DNA from: a bacterium
Lineage (GTDB): Bacteria > Verrucomicrobiota > Verrucomicrobiia > Limisphaerales > UBA11358
NCBI GenBank assembly: GCA_021780905.1
Contig: JAJXXW010000049.1
Coordinates: forward strand, 32,337 to 96,336
DNA length: 64,000 nucleotides
Reading direction: 5' to 3'
Below the pieces are notes generated by a model that saw only the letters and a program-made list of their open reading frames with translations, was not told where the DNA came from and made no database searches. Positions 44,268-53,315 of this stretch are shown here, piece after piece. Numbering within the stretch: position 1 is the first letter of the stretch; the number at the start of each line of letters is the position of its first letter. The translations under genes were made by a program, and so were the position numbers.

Positions 44268-46082
44268 GTGAGCAACCCGGCAAAACATTTTGGAATCATT
44301 GGTCTCTGCCAGTGGGCGTTGCGCTATGCCATGCGCCGCTGGCTGCCGCTGGTGACGGTGTTCGCGACGATGTTGCTCAAGGTCGGATTGGATGTGCTTA
44401 AACCGTGGCCGATGGTTTTTCTCGTGGATCACGTGCTACAGACCAAAGCCATGCCGCCGTGGATGGCGCGGCTCGTTGACCTGTTGCCGGGCACGCCGAC
44501 CACGACTCATCTCATCGGCTGGAGCGTGGCGGCCACCGTTTTGCTTTTCCTGTTGAGTTGGTCGCTGGGATTGGCGAACGCCTATGCCAACATCAGCCTC
44601 GGACAGCGGATGGTTTACGATCTGGCGTCAGATTTGTTCGCGAAGTTGCAGCAACTATCGCTGCGCTTTCACGCCACCAAATCCGTCGGTGACAATATCC
44701 GGCGCGTCACCGCCGATTGCGCCTGCGTGTCCGTCATCATCAAGGACGCCTTGCTGCCGGTGCTGTCGTCCATCGTCACAGTTGGGACCATGTTCAGCAT
44801 TCTCTGGCACATTGACGCCGCCCTGACTTTACTCGCGCTGGCAGTGGTTCCCTGTATGCTCATGATTTTTTATTTCTACGCACAGCCAATGATGAAATTC
44901 AGTTACGCGCAGCAGGAGGAAGAATCCAAAATCTACGAAGTCGTCGAACAAACCTTGTCGGCGATTCCCGCCATTCAGGCCTTTGGCCGCGAAGAATTCA
45001 ATGACCGCCGTTTCGCGCAAGCAACTTCCAAAACACTGGCGGCCACGCTCACCCTTACCAATCTACAACTGTGGTTCAAAGTGCTCATGGGATTGGCGAC
45101 CGCCGTCGGCACGGCGGGTATCCTTTGGCTCGGCGCGCGTCATGCCCTCGAAGGCAGCATGAGCATCGGCACGATTCTTTTGTTTCTGTCGTATCTCGGT
45201 TCGCTTTACGATCCGCTCTCCACCGTGATGTATACCTCGGCCACGATTCAATCCGCTGCCGGCAGCGCACAACGTGTCCGCGAAGTTCTGGAAGCGAAAT
45301 GTGAAGTGGCCGACAAACCCGGCGCGATTAAGCTAACTTCTGTGGAAGGCCGCGTGCAATTTGAGGATGTCACTTTTGGCTACGAAACAAAACGAGCAGT
45401 CCTGCAAAACATCAATCTGACAGTTTCGCCGGGCGAAACCATTGCCCTAGTTGGCGCAACCGGCGCAGGGAAAAGCACGCTGGCTGGCCTGATTCCCCGT
45501 TTCTTCGATCCCCAGCAAGGTCGAGTGTTGGTGGATGGACACGACGTCCGTGAAATTCAATTAAAAAGTTTGCGGCAAAACATCGCCATCGTCTTGCAGG
45601 AGCCGTTTCTATTTCCGTTGTCCATCGCGGAGAACATCGCCTATGGCCGTCCGCACGCCACGCTGGCGGAAATCGAAGACGCCGCGCGCGCCGCCAACGC
45701 TCATGAGTTCATCACGCGGTTGCCGCAAGGTTATCACACGATCATCGGCGAACGCGGGGCCACGCTATCTGGCGGCGAGCGCCAGCGTCTTTCCATCGCC
45801 AGAGCCTTGCTGAAAAATGCACCGATCCTGATTCTGGATGAACCGACCAGCGCACTGGATGCGGAATCCGAGACTTTGCTGGTCGAAGCCTTGGACCGGC
45901 TGGCGCAAGGCCGTTCCACCTTCATCATCGCACATCGCTTGTCCACCATCCGCCGCGCCACGCGCATTGTAGTTCTCCTGCATGGCACCGTGACGGAGAG
46001 CGGCACGCATGAAGAATTGCTCGCGCAGGGCGGGCGGTATGCGGCATTTTATAATATCCAATTCGGGGCGAAAGAACCCTAG
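44268..46082 (+). CDS. ABC exporter subunit B (permease-ATPase fusion)
   Basis: A 604-residue paralogue of the preceding gene; both ATPase sites look canonical (LVGATGAGKSTLAGLI, LSGGERQRLSIARALL, ILILDEPTSALDAESE, IAHRLSTIRRATR). The start is GTG 44268, four bases after the upstream stop codon; no closer ATG fits before helix 1 except MRRWLPL at 44328. The two NBDs are highly alike over long stretches, which suggests a fairly recent duplication. It sits before a small secreted protein gene and a sedolisin gene. Confidence 0.92.
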   Translation: MSNPAKHFGIIGLCQWALRYAMRRWLPLVTVFATMLLKVGLDVLKPWPMVFLVDHVLQTKAMPPWMARLVDLLPGTPTTTHLIGWSVAATVLLFLLSWSLGLANAYANISLGQRMVYDLASDLFAKLQQLSLRFHATKSVGDNIRRVTADCACVSVIIKDALLPVLSSIVTVGTMFSILWHIDAALTLLALAVVPCMLMIFYFYAQPMMKFSYAQQEEESKIYEVVEQTLSAIPAIQAFGREEFNDRRFAQATSKTLAATLTLTNLQLWFKVLMGLATAVGTAGILWLGARHALEGSMSIGTILLFLSYLGSLYDPLSTVMYTSATIQSAAGSAQRVREVLEAKCEVADKPGAIKLTSVEGRVQFEDVTFGYETKRAVLQNINLTVSPGETIALVGATGAGKSTLAGLIPRFFDPQQGRVLVDGHDVREIQLKSLRQNIAIVLQEPFLFPLSIAENIAYGRPHATLAEIEDAARAANAHEFITRLPQGYHTIIGERGATLSGGERQRLSIARALLKNAPILILDEPTSALDAESETLLVEALDRLAQGRSTFIIAHRLSTIRRATRIVVLLHGTVTESGTHEELLAQGGRYAAFYNIQFGAKEP

Positions 46083-46182
46083 GTTTAAACGGTTTTTGAC
46101 TTGTCAACCATGAGGTAAAAAATGACCATTCACACGCTGGTCAATGAGGTGCCTGAACCCACAGTATTTCTTACGTAGGAAA

Positions 46183-46611
46183 ATGCGTTTCTTCGCGTTT
46201 TCACTGCTGTTTCTATTGAGTGGTGTGGGGTTTCTGCCATCCGCCGGGGCTGCGGCGTTGTCCGGCTCGTTTACGCCATTGCTCCCGGGGACGAACATCA
46301 ATCTGACCGCCGAGGGCAAGCTGGACTGGATTCACTGGGGCTTCTATGGGAACGTGACGTGGCAGGCGGCAACCTTGTCGTCGCCTCCGCCCGCGCCGGT
46401 ATTGGTGATCTCAGAAGGTTTGCAACCGAATGTTTTGGATTTGTCCTTCTTAGCCCAGGCTGGAGTTAATTACACCGTGTGGGGCAGCAGTTCTTTAAAC
46501 CCGGCAAACTGGCAGGTGCTGACTAATTTTTCCGGCTCGGACGCCACCGCCGCCGTGAACGATTCCGGCACGAACTTCGTGACCCGCTTTTACCGGGTGC
46601 AGGCCCAGTAA
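46183..46611 (+). CDS. Short secreted DWxxWG protein (internal deletion form)
   Basis: A 142-residue exported protein. ATG 46183 has a TAGGA just upstream and starts a signal peptide (RFFAFSLLFLLSGVGFLPSAG). The mature part begins LSGSFTPLLPGTNINLTAEG then LDWIHWGFYG, matching the opening of the DWxxWG module of the 40651 gene. It jumps straight to NVTWQAATL, the module's end, and then the shared C-terminal segment ending TRFYRVQAQ. About 150 residues of the module are therefore missing in frame. It may be a functional minimal form, or a decaying copy. Confidence 0.75.
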   Translation: MRFFAFSLLFLLSGVGFLPSAGAAALSGSFTPLLPGTNINLTAEGKLDWIHWGFYGNVTWQAATLSSPPPAPVLVISEGLQPNVLDLSFLAQAGVNYTVWGSSSLNPANWQVLTNFSGSDATAAVNDSGTNFVTRFYRVQAQ

Positions 46612-46831
46612 ACCATCCCTCGACAAGCACGCCCAAGGCCGGAACTCCGTTTGAAACAAAAGGTGAAATCCACAGCTTGAGAAACCCATCGCAACTTCGC
46701 CGACCTGGAGAAACATAGGCGCATTCACTCCTCACAGTGCTGACCAAGGATCGTGGCTTGGCATGGAATTGGCTGGTTTTTGGCATGTTTATTTTGTAGC
46801 CAGAAGATTTGTGGTGTAATTTTGCCACGTT
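46612..46831. other. Gap upstream of the sedolisin gene
   Basis: 220 bases without a gene or clear signal. AT-rich stretches from 46760 to 46825 could hold the promoter of the downstream protease gene. Confidence 0.35.
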
Positions 46832-49800
46832 ATGTCCGGGAAAAAACTGACGCCTCTGCTTTTTATAGTTTTGCCGTTTATGGTGGCGAATGGCACCAGC
46901 GCCATGAATGTCCCGGGCCGGGTCGTTTTACCAGGGCATGTGCCGGCGGCAGCCGCCCATTTGTCACCCGACGGGGTTCTGCCGGTTAACGACCGCCTTT
47001 CTCTTTCCATCGGCTTGCCGCTGCGGAACACGGCGGAATTGGAAAAGTTGCTGGCGGAACTTTACGACCCGGCCAGTCCGAACTTTCACAAATATCTCTC
47101 CTCGCAGGAATTCACCGCCCGCTTCGGACCGACGGAACTGGATTACGCGGGTGTGAAGGCTTTTGCCCAGGCAAACGGCCTGAGCATCGCCGGCACCTAT
47201 TCCAACCGGATGGTGCTGGAGGTGGAAGGCAGCGTGTCCAACATTGAGAGGGCATTTGGCATCACGCTGAACACCTACCGGCATCCGACGGAGAACCGCG
47301 ATTTTTTTGCGCCGAACACCGAGCCGTCGGTGCCGACGAACCTGCCGGTGGCGGACATGTGGGGATTGAGCGATTTCAGCCGGCCGCAGCCGATGGCGCA
47401 TCGCGCCGCGCCGTTGACCGGCACGCCGCTGAACTACAACGGCACCGGTCCGGGCGGCTCTTATCGCGGAGCCGATTTTCGCAATGCCTACGCGTCCGGT
47501 TCCAGCCTGGTCGGAGCAGGGCAGACGGTCGCCGTGGTGGAATTTGATGGTTATTATTCAAACGACATCACCAGCTATGAGGCGCAGTGCGGCTATGCCA
47601 GCGTGCCTTTGCAAAACATCCTGCTCAACAACGTGAGTGGAACGCCCGGCTATAGCGGCGTGAGCAATGCCGTGGTTGAAGTGTCTTTGGACATTGAACT
47701 GGCCATAGCCATGGCTCCCGGATTGTCAATGTTGACGGTTTATGAGGGCAATTCGCCTTACACCGTTTTCAACCAGATTGCCACCGACAACACCGCCAGG
47801 CAGGTGAGTTGTTCGTGGTCCTGGAAGTATGGGCCGGCGAAAAACTGGTCTGCGGGAAAGCCCGGTTCATCCACCTTGGACTTCATCTTGAGCCAGATGG
47901 TCGCGCAGGGGCAGGCGTTCTTCCAGGCTTCGGGTGATTCCGACGCCTACACGGGCAGCCAGGCTTTGAGTTCTTCCAGCGGCCCCATTCCCGTGGACAG
48001 TATTTATGTCACGAGCGTTGGCGGAACGACGCTAACCATGTCCGGCTCCGGTTCCGCCTGGTCTTCCGAGACCGTCTGGAACTGGGGTAACAACGTTGGC
48101 AGCAGCGGCGGCATCAGTCCCAATTACTCCATTCCCTCGTGGCAGGCGAGTGTGAGCATGGCGGCCAACAGCGGGTCCACCATCAACCGGAACATCCCGG
48201 ACGTGGCGATGACCGCCGATGCGGTTTACGTGATCTACAATAACGGCAGTTCCGGTTATTTCGGCGGCACCAGTTGTGCCGCGCCGTTATGGGCGGGCTA
48301 CTGCGCCCTCGTCAACCAGCAGGCTGCTGCCACAAGCGGAATGACGGTCGGCTTTTTGAATCCCGCGCTCTATGCGATTGCCGCCGGAAACAATTACACC
48401 AACTGCTTCCATGACACCACGACCGGCAACAATATCGGCTCCAACACGCCTGGTCTATTTTATGCCGTGACGAACTACGATCTTGTCACCGGTCTGGGCA
48501 CGCCCAATGGTGTGAATCTCATCAACGCCCTTGCGCCGCCAACCATTCCCTATTTCATCAGCCAGCCGTCCAGCCAGACGGCCATCAACGGGGCCAACGT
48601 CACCTTCAGCGGCAGTGCCGGCGGCCAGTTGCCACTCGTCTATCGCTGGCTGTTCAATGGCTCCAATTTGCCCGCTGGCGGCAATGTTTCCGGAACCGCG
48701 AGCAACGTCTTGACCCTGTCTTCCGTCACTTCCGCCAACGCCGGTAATTACAGCGTCATTGTAACCAACAGCTATGGCTCGGCGACGAGCAGCGTGGCGA
48801 CGTTGACCGTGACCTTGCCACCCTCATTCACGCTTCAGCCGACGAATCAATCGGTGCTGGCCGGCAATCCCGCCGCCTTGAGCACGACTGTCAACGGCGC
48901 TTCGCCGCTTTTCTTTCAATGGCGGCAGAACGGAACCAATCTGGTCAACGGCGGCAATGTTTCCGGTGCGACCAGCAACGTGCTCGCCTTTGACTCGGTG
49001 GCGGCGACCAATGCCGGCAATTACACGCTCTTCGTCACGAATATTTACGGCGCCGCCACCAGCAGCGCAGCCGCCCTCACGGTGTTGCTGCCACCGGTGA
49101 TCACCACTCCGCCTGCCGCGCAGAGCATCCAGTGCGGCAGCAACGCCAGCTTCAACGTCGTCGCGTCCGGCACCGCGCCGTTGCGCTATCGTTGGAGCAC
49201 CAACAACGTGCTTGTCGCCAGCGCGACCAACACCAGTCTTTCGCTGACCAATGTGCATCTGCCCGGTTATGCCGTCGCCGTGATCGTCACCAGTCTTTAC
49301 GGCAGCGCCACCAGTTCCGTGCCGCTCACCGTGCAAGACACGTTGGGGCCAATCATCTCGTTGAACAGCACCAATCCGTATTACGTCGAGCTGGGCGGCA
49401 CGTTCACCGACCCTGCGGCAACGGCCAGCGACCTCTGCGCTGGAATTGTCCCGGTCACGACCAGCGGAACGGTCAACACCAGCGTCGTCAGCACCAATAC
49501 CGTGACCTACACCGCCACCGACGGCAACGGCAACACCAACTTGGCGACGCGCACGGTGATTGTGCGCGACACCACGCCGCCGGCCATTTCGTGGAGCTTC
49601 TCCAACCTCGTGCTCGCGGCTGATTCCAACTGCGCGGCGGTCATGCCGGACGTGACCGGCACCAATTACATCCTCGCCACGGATCTGTCCGGCACGCTGA
49701 CCATCACGCAAAGTCCGACCACCAACGCCGGGCTGTCGGTTGGAACCAATATCGTGGTCATCACTGTCGCCGACGCTGCCGATAACAAGGCATATTCAAC

Positions 49801-50878
49801 CAATCGCATTGCCGTTCAGGACCAGACTCCGCCAGTGATTCTGGGCCAGCCGCAAAGCCAGACCAACACCGTTGGCGGAAACGCCGGTTTCAGTCTTGCC
49901 GCCACCGCCTGCACGCCGCTGGCGTTCCAATGGTATTTCACCGGCACGGCTCTCGCCGCAGAGACTAACAGCTCGCTCACGCTGTCCAATCTCACCCAGG
50001 CAGCGGCGGGTAATTATTTCGCCATCGCCACCGCCGCCGGCGGTTCCAGCACCAGCCTTGTCGCCACGCTCACGGTGAATCTGCTTTCGTCAACCGTCGC
50101 GCTGGCTTCGTCCGCAAATCCGTCTGGTTTCAAGGATGGCTTGAATTTCACCGCCAGCATCACGCCGACGAATGCCGCCGGGGCCATCCAGTTTTTCACG
50201 AACGGAACCGCGTTTGATTTGGAGGCGCTTGCCAACGGCGTTGCGGTCAGCACCAACCTTTCCACGCTGCCGCGCGGCTCGAACCTGGTCACCGCCGTTT
50301 ATTCGGGTGACGCGAACGATTTGCCGTCCACCAATATGCTGGCGCAGGTCATCACCAACCATCCGCCGGTGGCCGTGCCGGCCTTCTACACCCTCGCCAC
50401 CAATTTCACGCTGACCATTTCCGTCGCCGACCTGGCCACGAATTGGAGCGACGTGGATGACGACGTTATTTCGCTGGCCGATGTCAGCGTCAGCACCAAC
50501 GGCATCGCATTGACCAACACCGGCACCGCGCTGATCTATTTCAACTCCAACAATGTCGCCGACCAGTTCACCTGCACGCTCACCGATGGCTGGGGCGGCA
50601 CCAATTTCCAGACCGTCTTCATTGCGCCCGCACTGTCACCAGACACCACACCCATCATCAATGGACTCATAGCCGCAGGCACCGGCGGTGTGACTCTGAG
50701 CCTCGGCGGCACGGCGGGCTACACCTATATACTGGAAACAACCTCCAATTTGAGCGTGGCCGGAGGCTGGCTGTCCCTCGCCACGAACACCCTCGACACG
50801 AACGGCTTCTGGCAGTTCACCGACAGCGATGCCACCAACTTCACGCAGCGCTTCTATCGTCTGCAACTCGCGCCGTGA
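46832..50878 (+). CDS. Secreted sedolisin (S53) peptidase with Ig-like domains
   Basis: A 1348-residue exported serine-carboxyl peptidase, usually acid-active. Signal peptide about 1-24; pro-kumamolisin activation domain about 40-185 (PASPNFHKYLSSQEFTARFG). The catalytic domain is about 195-570: Glu283 and Asp287 (VVEVSLDIELAIAMAPG, the Glu-x3-Asp spacing of sedolisins), oxyanion Asp in FFQASGDSDAYTG, Ser481 in GGTSCAAPLWAGY, and the calcium site in YDLVTGLGTPNG. Beyond it follow several Ig-like domains (RWLFNGSNLPAGGNVSGTAS, FQWRQNGTNLVNGGNVSGAT), a DUF5011/HYR-like region (about 835-915) and a C-terminal module ending TQRFYRLQLAP. All catalytic residues are intact. It probably acts at or beyond the cell surface. 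Confidence 0.94.
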   Translation: MSGKKLTPLLFIVLPFMVANGTSAMNVPGRVVLPGHVPAAAAHLSPDGVLPVNDRLSLSIGLPLRNTAELEKLLAELYDPASPNFHKYLSSQEFTARFGPTELDYAGVKAFAQANGLSIAGTYSNRMVLEVEGSVSNIERAFGITLNTYRHPTENRDFFAPNTEPSVPTNLPVADMWGLSDFSRPQPMAHRAAPLTGTPLNYNGTGPGGSYRGADFRNAYASGSSLVGAGQTVAVVEFDGYYSNDITSYEAQCGYASVPLQNILLNNVSGTPGYSGVSNAVVEVSLDIELAIAMAPGLSMLTVYEGNSPYTVFNQIATDNTARQVSCSWSWKYGPAKNWSAGKPGSSTLDFILSQMVAQGQAFFQASGDSDAYTGSQALSSSSGPIPVDSIYVTSVGGTTLTMSGSGSAWSSETVWNWGNNVGSSGGISPNYSIPSWQASVSMAANSGSTINRNIPDVAMTADAVYVIYNNGSSGYFGGTSCAAPLWAGYCALVNQQAAATSGMTVGFLNPALYAIAAGNNYTNCFHDTTTGNNIGSNTPGLFYAVTNYDLVTGLGTPNGVNLINALAPPTIPYFISQPSSQTAINGANVTFSGSAGGQLPLVYRWLFNGSNLPAGGNVSGTASNVLTLSSVTSANAGNYSVIVTNSYGSATSSVATLTVTLPPSFTLQPTNQSVLAGNPAALSTTVNGASPLFFQWRQNGTNLVNGGNVSGATSNVLAFDSVAATNAGNYTLFVTNIYGAATSSAAALTVLLPPVITTPPAAQSIQCGSNASFNVVASGTAPLRYRWSTNNVLVASATNTSLSLTNVHLPGYAVAVIVTSLYGSATSSVPLTVQDTLGPIISLNSTNPYYVELGGTFTDPAATASDLCAGIVPVTTSGTVNTSVVSTNTVTYTATDGNGNTNLATRTVIVRDTTPPAISWSFSNLVLAADSNCAAVMPDVTGTNYILATDLSGTLTITQSPTTNAGLSVGTNIVVITVADAADNKAYSTNRIAVQDQTPPVILGQPQSQTNTVGGNAGFSLAATACTPLAFQWYFTGTALAAETNSSLTLSNLTQAAAGNYFAIATAAGGSSTSLVATLTVNLLSSTVALASSANPSGFKDGLNFTASITPTNAAGAIQFFTNGTAFDLEALANGVAVSTNLSTLPRGSNLVTAVYSGDANDLPSTNMLAQVITNHPPVAVPAFYTLATNFTLTISVADLATNWSDVDDDVISLADVSVSTNGIALTNTGTALIYFNSNNVADQFTCTLTDGWGGTNFQTVFIAPALSPDTTPIINGLIAAGTGGVTLSLGGTAGYTYILETTSNLSVAGGWLSLATNTLDTNGFWQFTDSDATNFTQRFYRLQLAP

Positions 50879-50940
50879 TCAGCGCCAGTAAAAAGATTTT
50901 AAACCGTGCAGATCCAGTAAAATCTGGCCAACTAAAACCG

Positions 50941-50954
50941 GGAGGGGCAAATTG
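50941..50954 (+). promoter_or_regulatory. Ribosome binding site before a TTG start
   Basis: GGGAGGGG precedes TTG 50952 by a few bases. No ATG or GTG in frame fits, so the strong site decides the TTG start of the glycan operon's first gene. Confidence 0.65.
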
Positions 50955-51554
50955 CACCCACCAAATGTGAATCAGTTACCCGACCAAACAAATTCCCCCC
51001 CGCCCGGCCGGTGGAGTCATGGCTCGACACCGCTCAATGTGCGGCTCGGTGGTGGCACTCTCATCAACGGCGACCTAGCCTTCAAACGATTTCATAGCCG
51101 CGAAATGGAAGCGCTTATCATCGGCGCGCAGGGCACGATGGACGGTGTGCATTTCGACCTTGGTGAAAAGGGCCGGATGAGCATCGGTGATTACTGCTAC
51201 TTCACCAACGCCCTTTTGCTTTGCGAACTGGAAATCCGCATTGGCAACTACGTCGTTATCGGCTGGAACACCACGATCGCCGACACGGATTTTCATCCGC
51301 TCGCGCCGGCCGAACGTATTGTCGACGCCCTCGCCTGCTCGCCACTGGGCAAAGGGCGGCCACGGCCGGAAGTATTGAAAAAGCCGGTGATCATCGAAGA
51401 CGACGTTTGGATCGGGCCGAATGCGACGATCCTCAAGGGCGTGCGCATCGGCAGCGGTGCGTGGATCGAGGCGGGTTCACTCGTCACGCGCGATGTGCCG
51501 CCGCACGCCCGCATCATGGGCAACCCGGCGCAAGTCATCGGAGAAGTGCCATGA
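50952..51554 (+). CDS. Hexapeptide-repeat acyltransferase 1
   Basis: A 200-residue left-handed beta-helix (LbH) O-acetyltransferase of the maltose/galactoside acetyltransferase type. The central repeats run [25 protein letters not shown], then the active-site segment IADTDFHPL (catalytic His), then [27 protein letters not shown] and a final GNPAQVIGE. The start is TTG. Its last four bases overlap the next LbH gene (ATGA). It probably acetylates a sugar of the surface glycan made by the operon. It is the first gene of a tight seven-gene cluster. Confidence 0.88.
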   Translation: MHPPNVNQLPDQTNSPPPGRWSHGSTPLNVRLGGGTLINGDLAFKRFHSREMEALIIGAQGTMDGVHFDLGEKGRMSIGDYCYFTNALLLCELEIRIGNYVVIGWNTTIADTDFHPLAPAERIVDALACSPLGKGRPRPEVLKKPVIIEDDVWIGPNATILKGVRIGSGAWIEAGSLVTRDVPPHARIMGNPAQVIGEVP

Positions 51555-52150
51555 CAACGGCGCGAAAACTTTCCTGGGACTGGTATCCGGGCGTGATTCC
51601 CGAAAATGTCGTGGTGGACGAATCCGCCTACATCGAAACCACGTTCAGCTTCAGTTTTTTTCGCAGCCGGTTGCCCGGTGGCGTTGAATATGGACGAGGT
51701 GCTTCGACCTATCTCGGCACGATGTTCGATGTCGGCCCGCGCGGGCGGGTGAAGCTCGGCGAATGTGCGCTGGTGCATGGCGCAAGAATTATTTGCGATT
51801 CAGAAATTTTCATCGGCGATTACGCACTGATTTCCTGGAATGTCGTGTTGATGGACACTTATCGTATTTCGACAAACATAATGGCGCGTCGCCAAGAACT
51901 GGAACTCGTCCCCACGCGCGAACTGCGCCTGGCCTGTGCCGATGTCCCCGCCAAACCCATCCGCATCGAACGCAATGTCTGGATTGGCTTTGATGCAATC
52001 GTATTGCCCGGTGTGAGCATCGGCGAGGGCTCGGTCGTCGGCGCAAAATCGGTCGTGACGGAAAATGTTCCGCCGTTTACTGTTGTCGCCGGAAATCCGG
52101 CGCGAATAATTCGTCAACTTGACCCGCAAGAAAAGAAACACCATGGCTGA
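51551..52150 (+). CDS. Hexapeptide-repeat acyltransferase 2
   Basis: A 199-residue LbH acyltransferase, divergent from its upstream neighbour but with the same plan: [25 protein letters not shown], the active-site-like region LMDTYRI (the His of the DxxFHP motif is not obvious), [27 protein letters not shown] and [11 protein letters not shown]. The replacement near the catalytic site raises the chance that it is non-catalytic or uses a different substrate. The start overlaps the first acyltransferase by 4 bp; the end overlaps the next gene by 8 bp. Confidence 0.84.
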   Translation: MTTARKLSWDWYPGVIPENVVVDESAYIETTFSFSFFRSRLPGGVEYGRGASTYLGTMFDVGPRGRVKLGECALVHGARIICDSEIFIGDYALISWNVVLMDTYRISTNIMARRQELELVPTRELRLACADVPAKPIRIERNVWIGFDAIVLPGVSIGEGSVVGAKSVVTENVPPFTVVAGNPARIIRQLDPQEKKHHG

Positions 52151-53315
52151 CCAACGCCCGAGCAAAGGCAAGATCATCGTTTTCGGAATTCTCTTCTGGT
52201 ATCCGCTGGCCGGAGTCACTTGCCAGTTTCTACATTACCTGATCGGCCTGCAGCGGCTCGGATACGACCCTTACTACATCGAAGACTCCGGCCGCTGGAT
52301 TTACGACCCGCGCCTCAATGACCTTTCCCCCGACGCGAGCTGGAACATAGCCGCCGTGTTGCCCGCCCTGCAAGCACACGGCTTTGGTGAACGCTGGGCG
52401 TTTCGCGGCAAATATCCCGAGGGGCAATGCTACGGCATGAGCGAAACGCAAATTGAACAGCTCTATCGCGAGGCTGATGCGTTTCTCAATGTCACCGGCG
52501 CGCAGGAAATCCGCGACGAACATCTCGCCATCAAGCGCCGCATTTTCGTCGAGTCGGATCCGTTCGCCTCGCAGGTCAAAGTCGCCAAGGGTGACGCCGG
52601 GATGATCAAAACACTCGCCGCGCACGACACACTCTTCAGCTTCGGGGAAAATCTTGGCGCCCCTGATTGCGATGTGCCGGTGGAAAAATTTAAATGGCTG
52701 CCCACACGCCAGCCCGTCGCAATGGAATTGTGGGATGGTCCGCCCTGCGGCGGTGATACTTTCAACACGATCACCACCTGGCACAACAAGGGCAAAAACA
52801 TCGAGTGGCGCGGTAACACCTGGTATTGGACAAAGGACCGGGAGTTCGAAAAAATTCTGGAGTTGCCCCAACGCCGGCCCGTAAAATTTGAACTCGCCGC
52901 GACCGTGGACGACGAGGTCAAGGCGCTGCTCCACCGGCACGGCTGGCGGCAGACCAGTTCCATCGGCATTTCCCGCGACATAGACGGCTACCGCAATTAC
53001 ATCTTGCAATCACGGGGCGAATTCACCGTGGCCCGCGACCAATATGTGCGTCCCAACACCGGCTGGTTTAGCGATCGCACGGCATGTTATCTCGCAGCGG
53101 GCCGTCCCGTCATCACGCAGGAAACCGGCTTCAGCAAATTTTTGCCAGGCGGCAAAGGCTTGTTTGGTTTTAAAACGATGGACGATATTTTGCGCGCCGT
53201 GGATGCCATCGAAAGCGACTATGCGGGCAACTGTCGCGCGGCCCGCGACATCGCCGCCGAATATTTCGCGACCGAAAAAGTCGTGGGTAGCCTGATGGAA
53301 AGGGCCGGGCTTTGA
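52143..53315 (+). CDS. Glycosyltransferase-like protein, paralogue A
   Basis: A 390-residue protein with a GT-B-like pattern. The start is ATG 52143, overlapping the previous gene by 8 bp. The N-terminus IIVFGILFWYPLAGVTCQFLHYLIGLQRLGYDPYYIED forms a first Rossmann half; the C-terminal half has TGWFSDRTACYLAAGRPVITQETG, recalling the donor-binding motif of GT4/CgeB-like transferases. The next gene encodes a paralogue with the same motifs. Substrate not known; a transfer step in the surface glycan is expected. Confidence 0.76.
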   Translation: MADQRPSKGKIIVFGILFWYPLAGVTCQFLHYLIGLQRLGYDPYYIEDSGRWIYDPRLNDLSPDASWNIAAVLPALQAHGFGERWAFRGKYPEGQCYGMSETQIEQLYREADAFLNVTGAQEIRDEHLAIKRRIFVESDPFASQVKVAKGDAGMIKTLAAHDTLFSFGENLGAPDCDVPVEKFKWLPTRQPVAMELWDGPPCGGDTFNTITTWHNKGKNIEWRGNTWYWTKDREFEKILELPQRRPVKFELAATVDDEVKALLHRHGWRQTSSIGISRDIDGYRNYILQSRGEFTVARDQYVRPNTGWFSDRTACYLAAGRPVITQETGFSKFLPGGKGLFGFKTMDDILRAVDAIESDYAGNCRAARDIAAEYFATEKVVGSLMERAGL

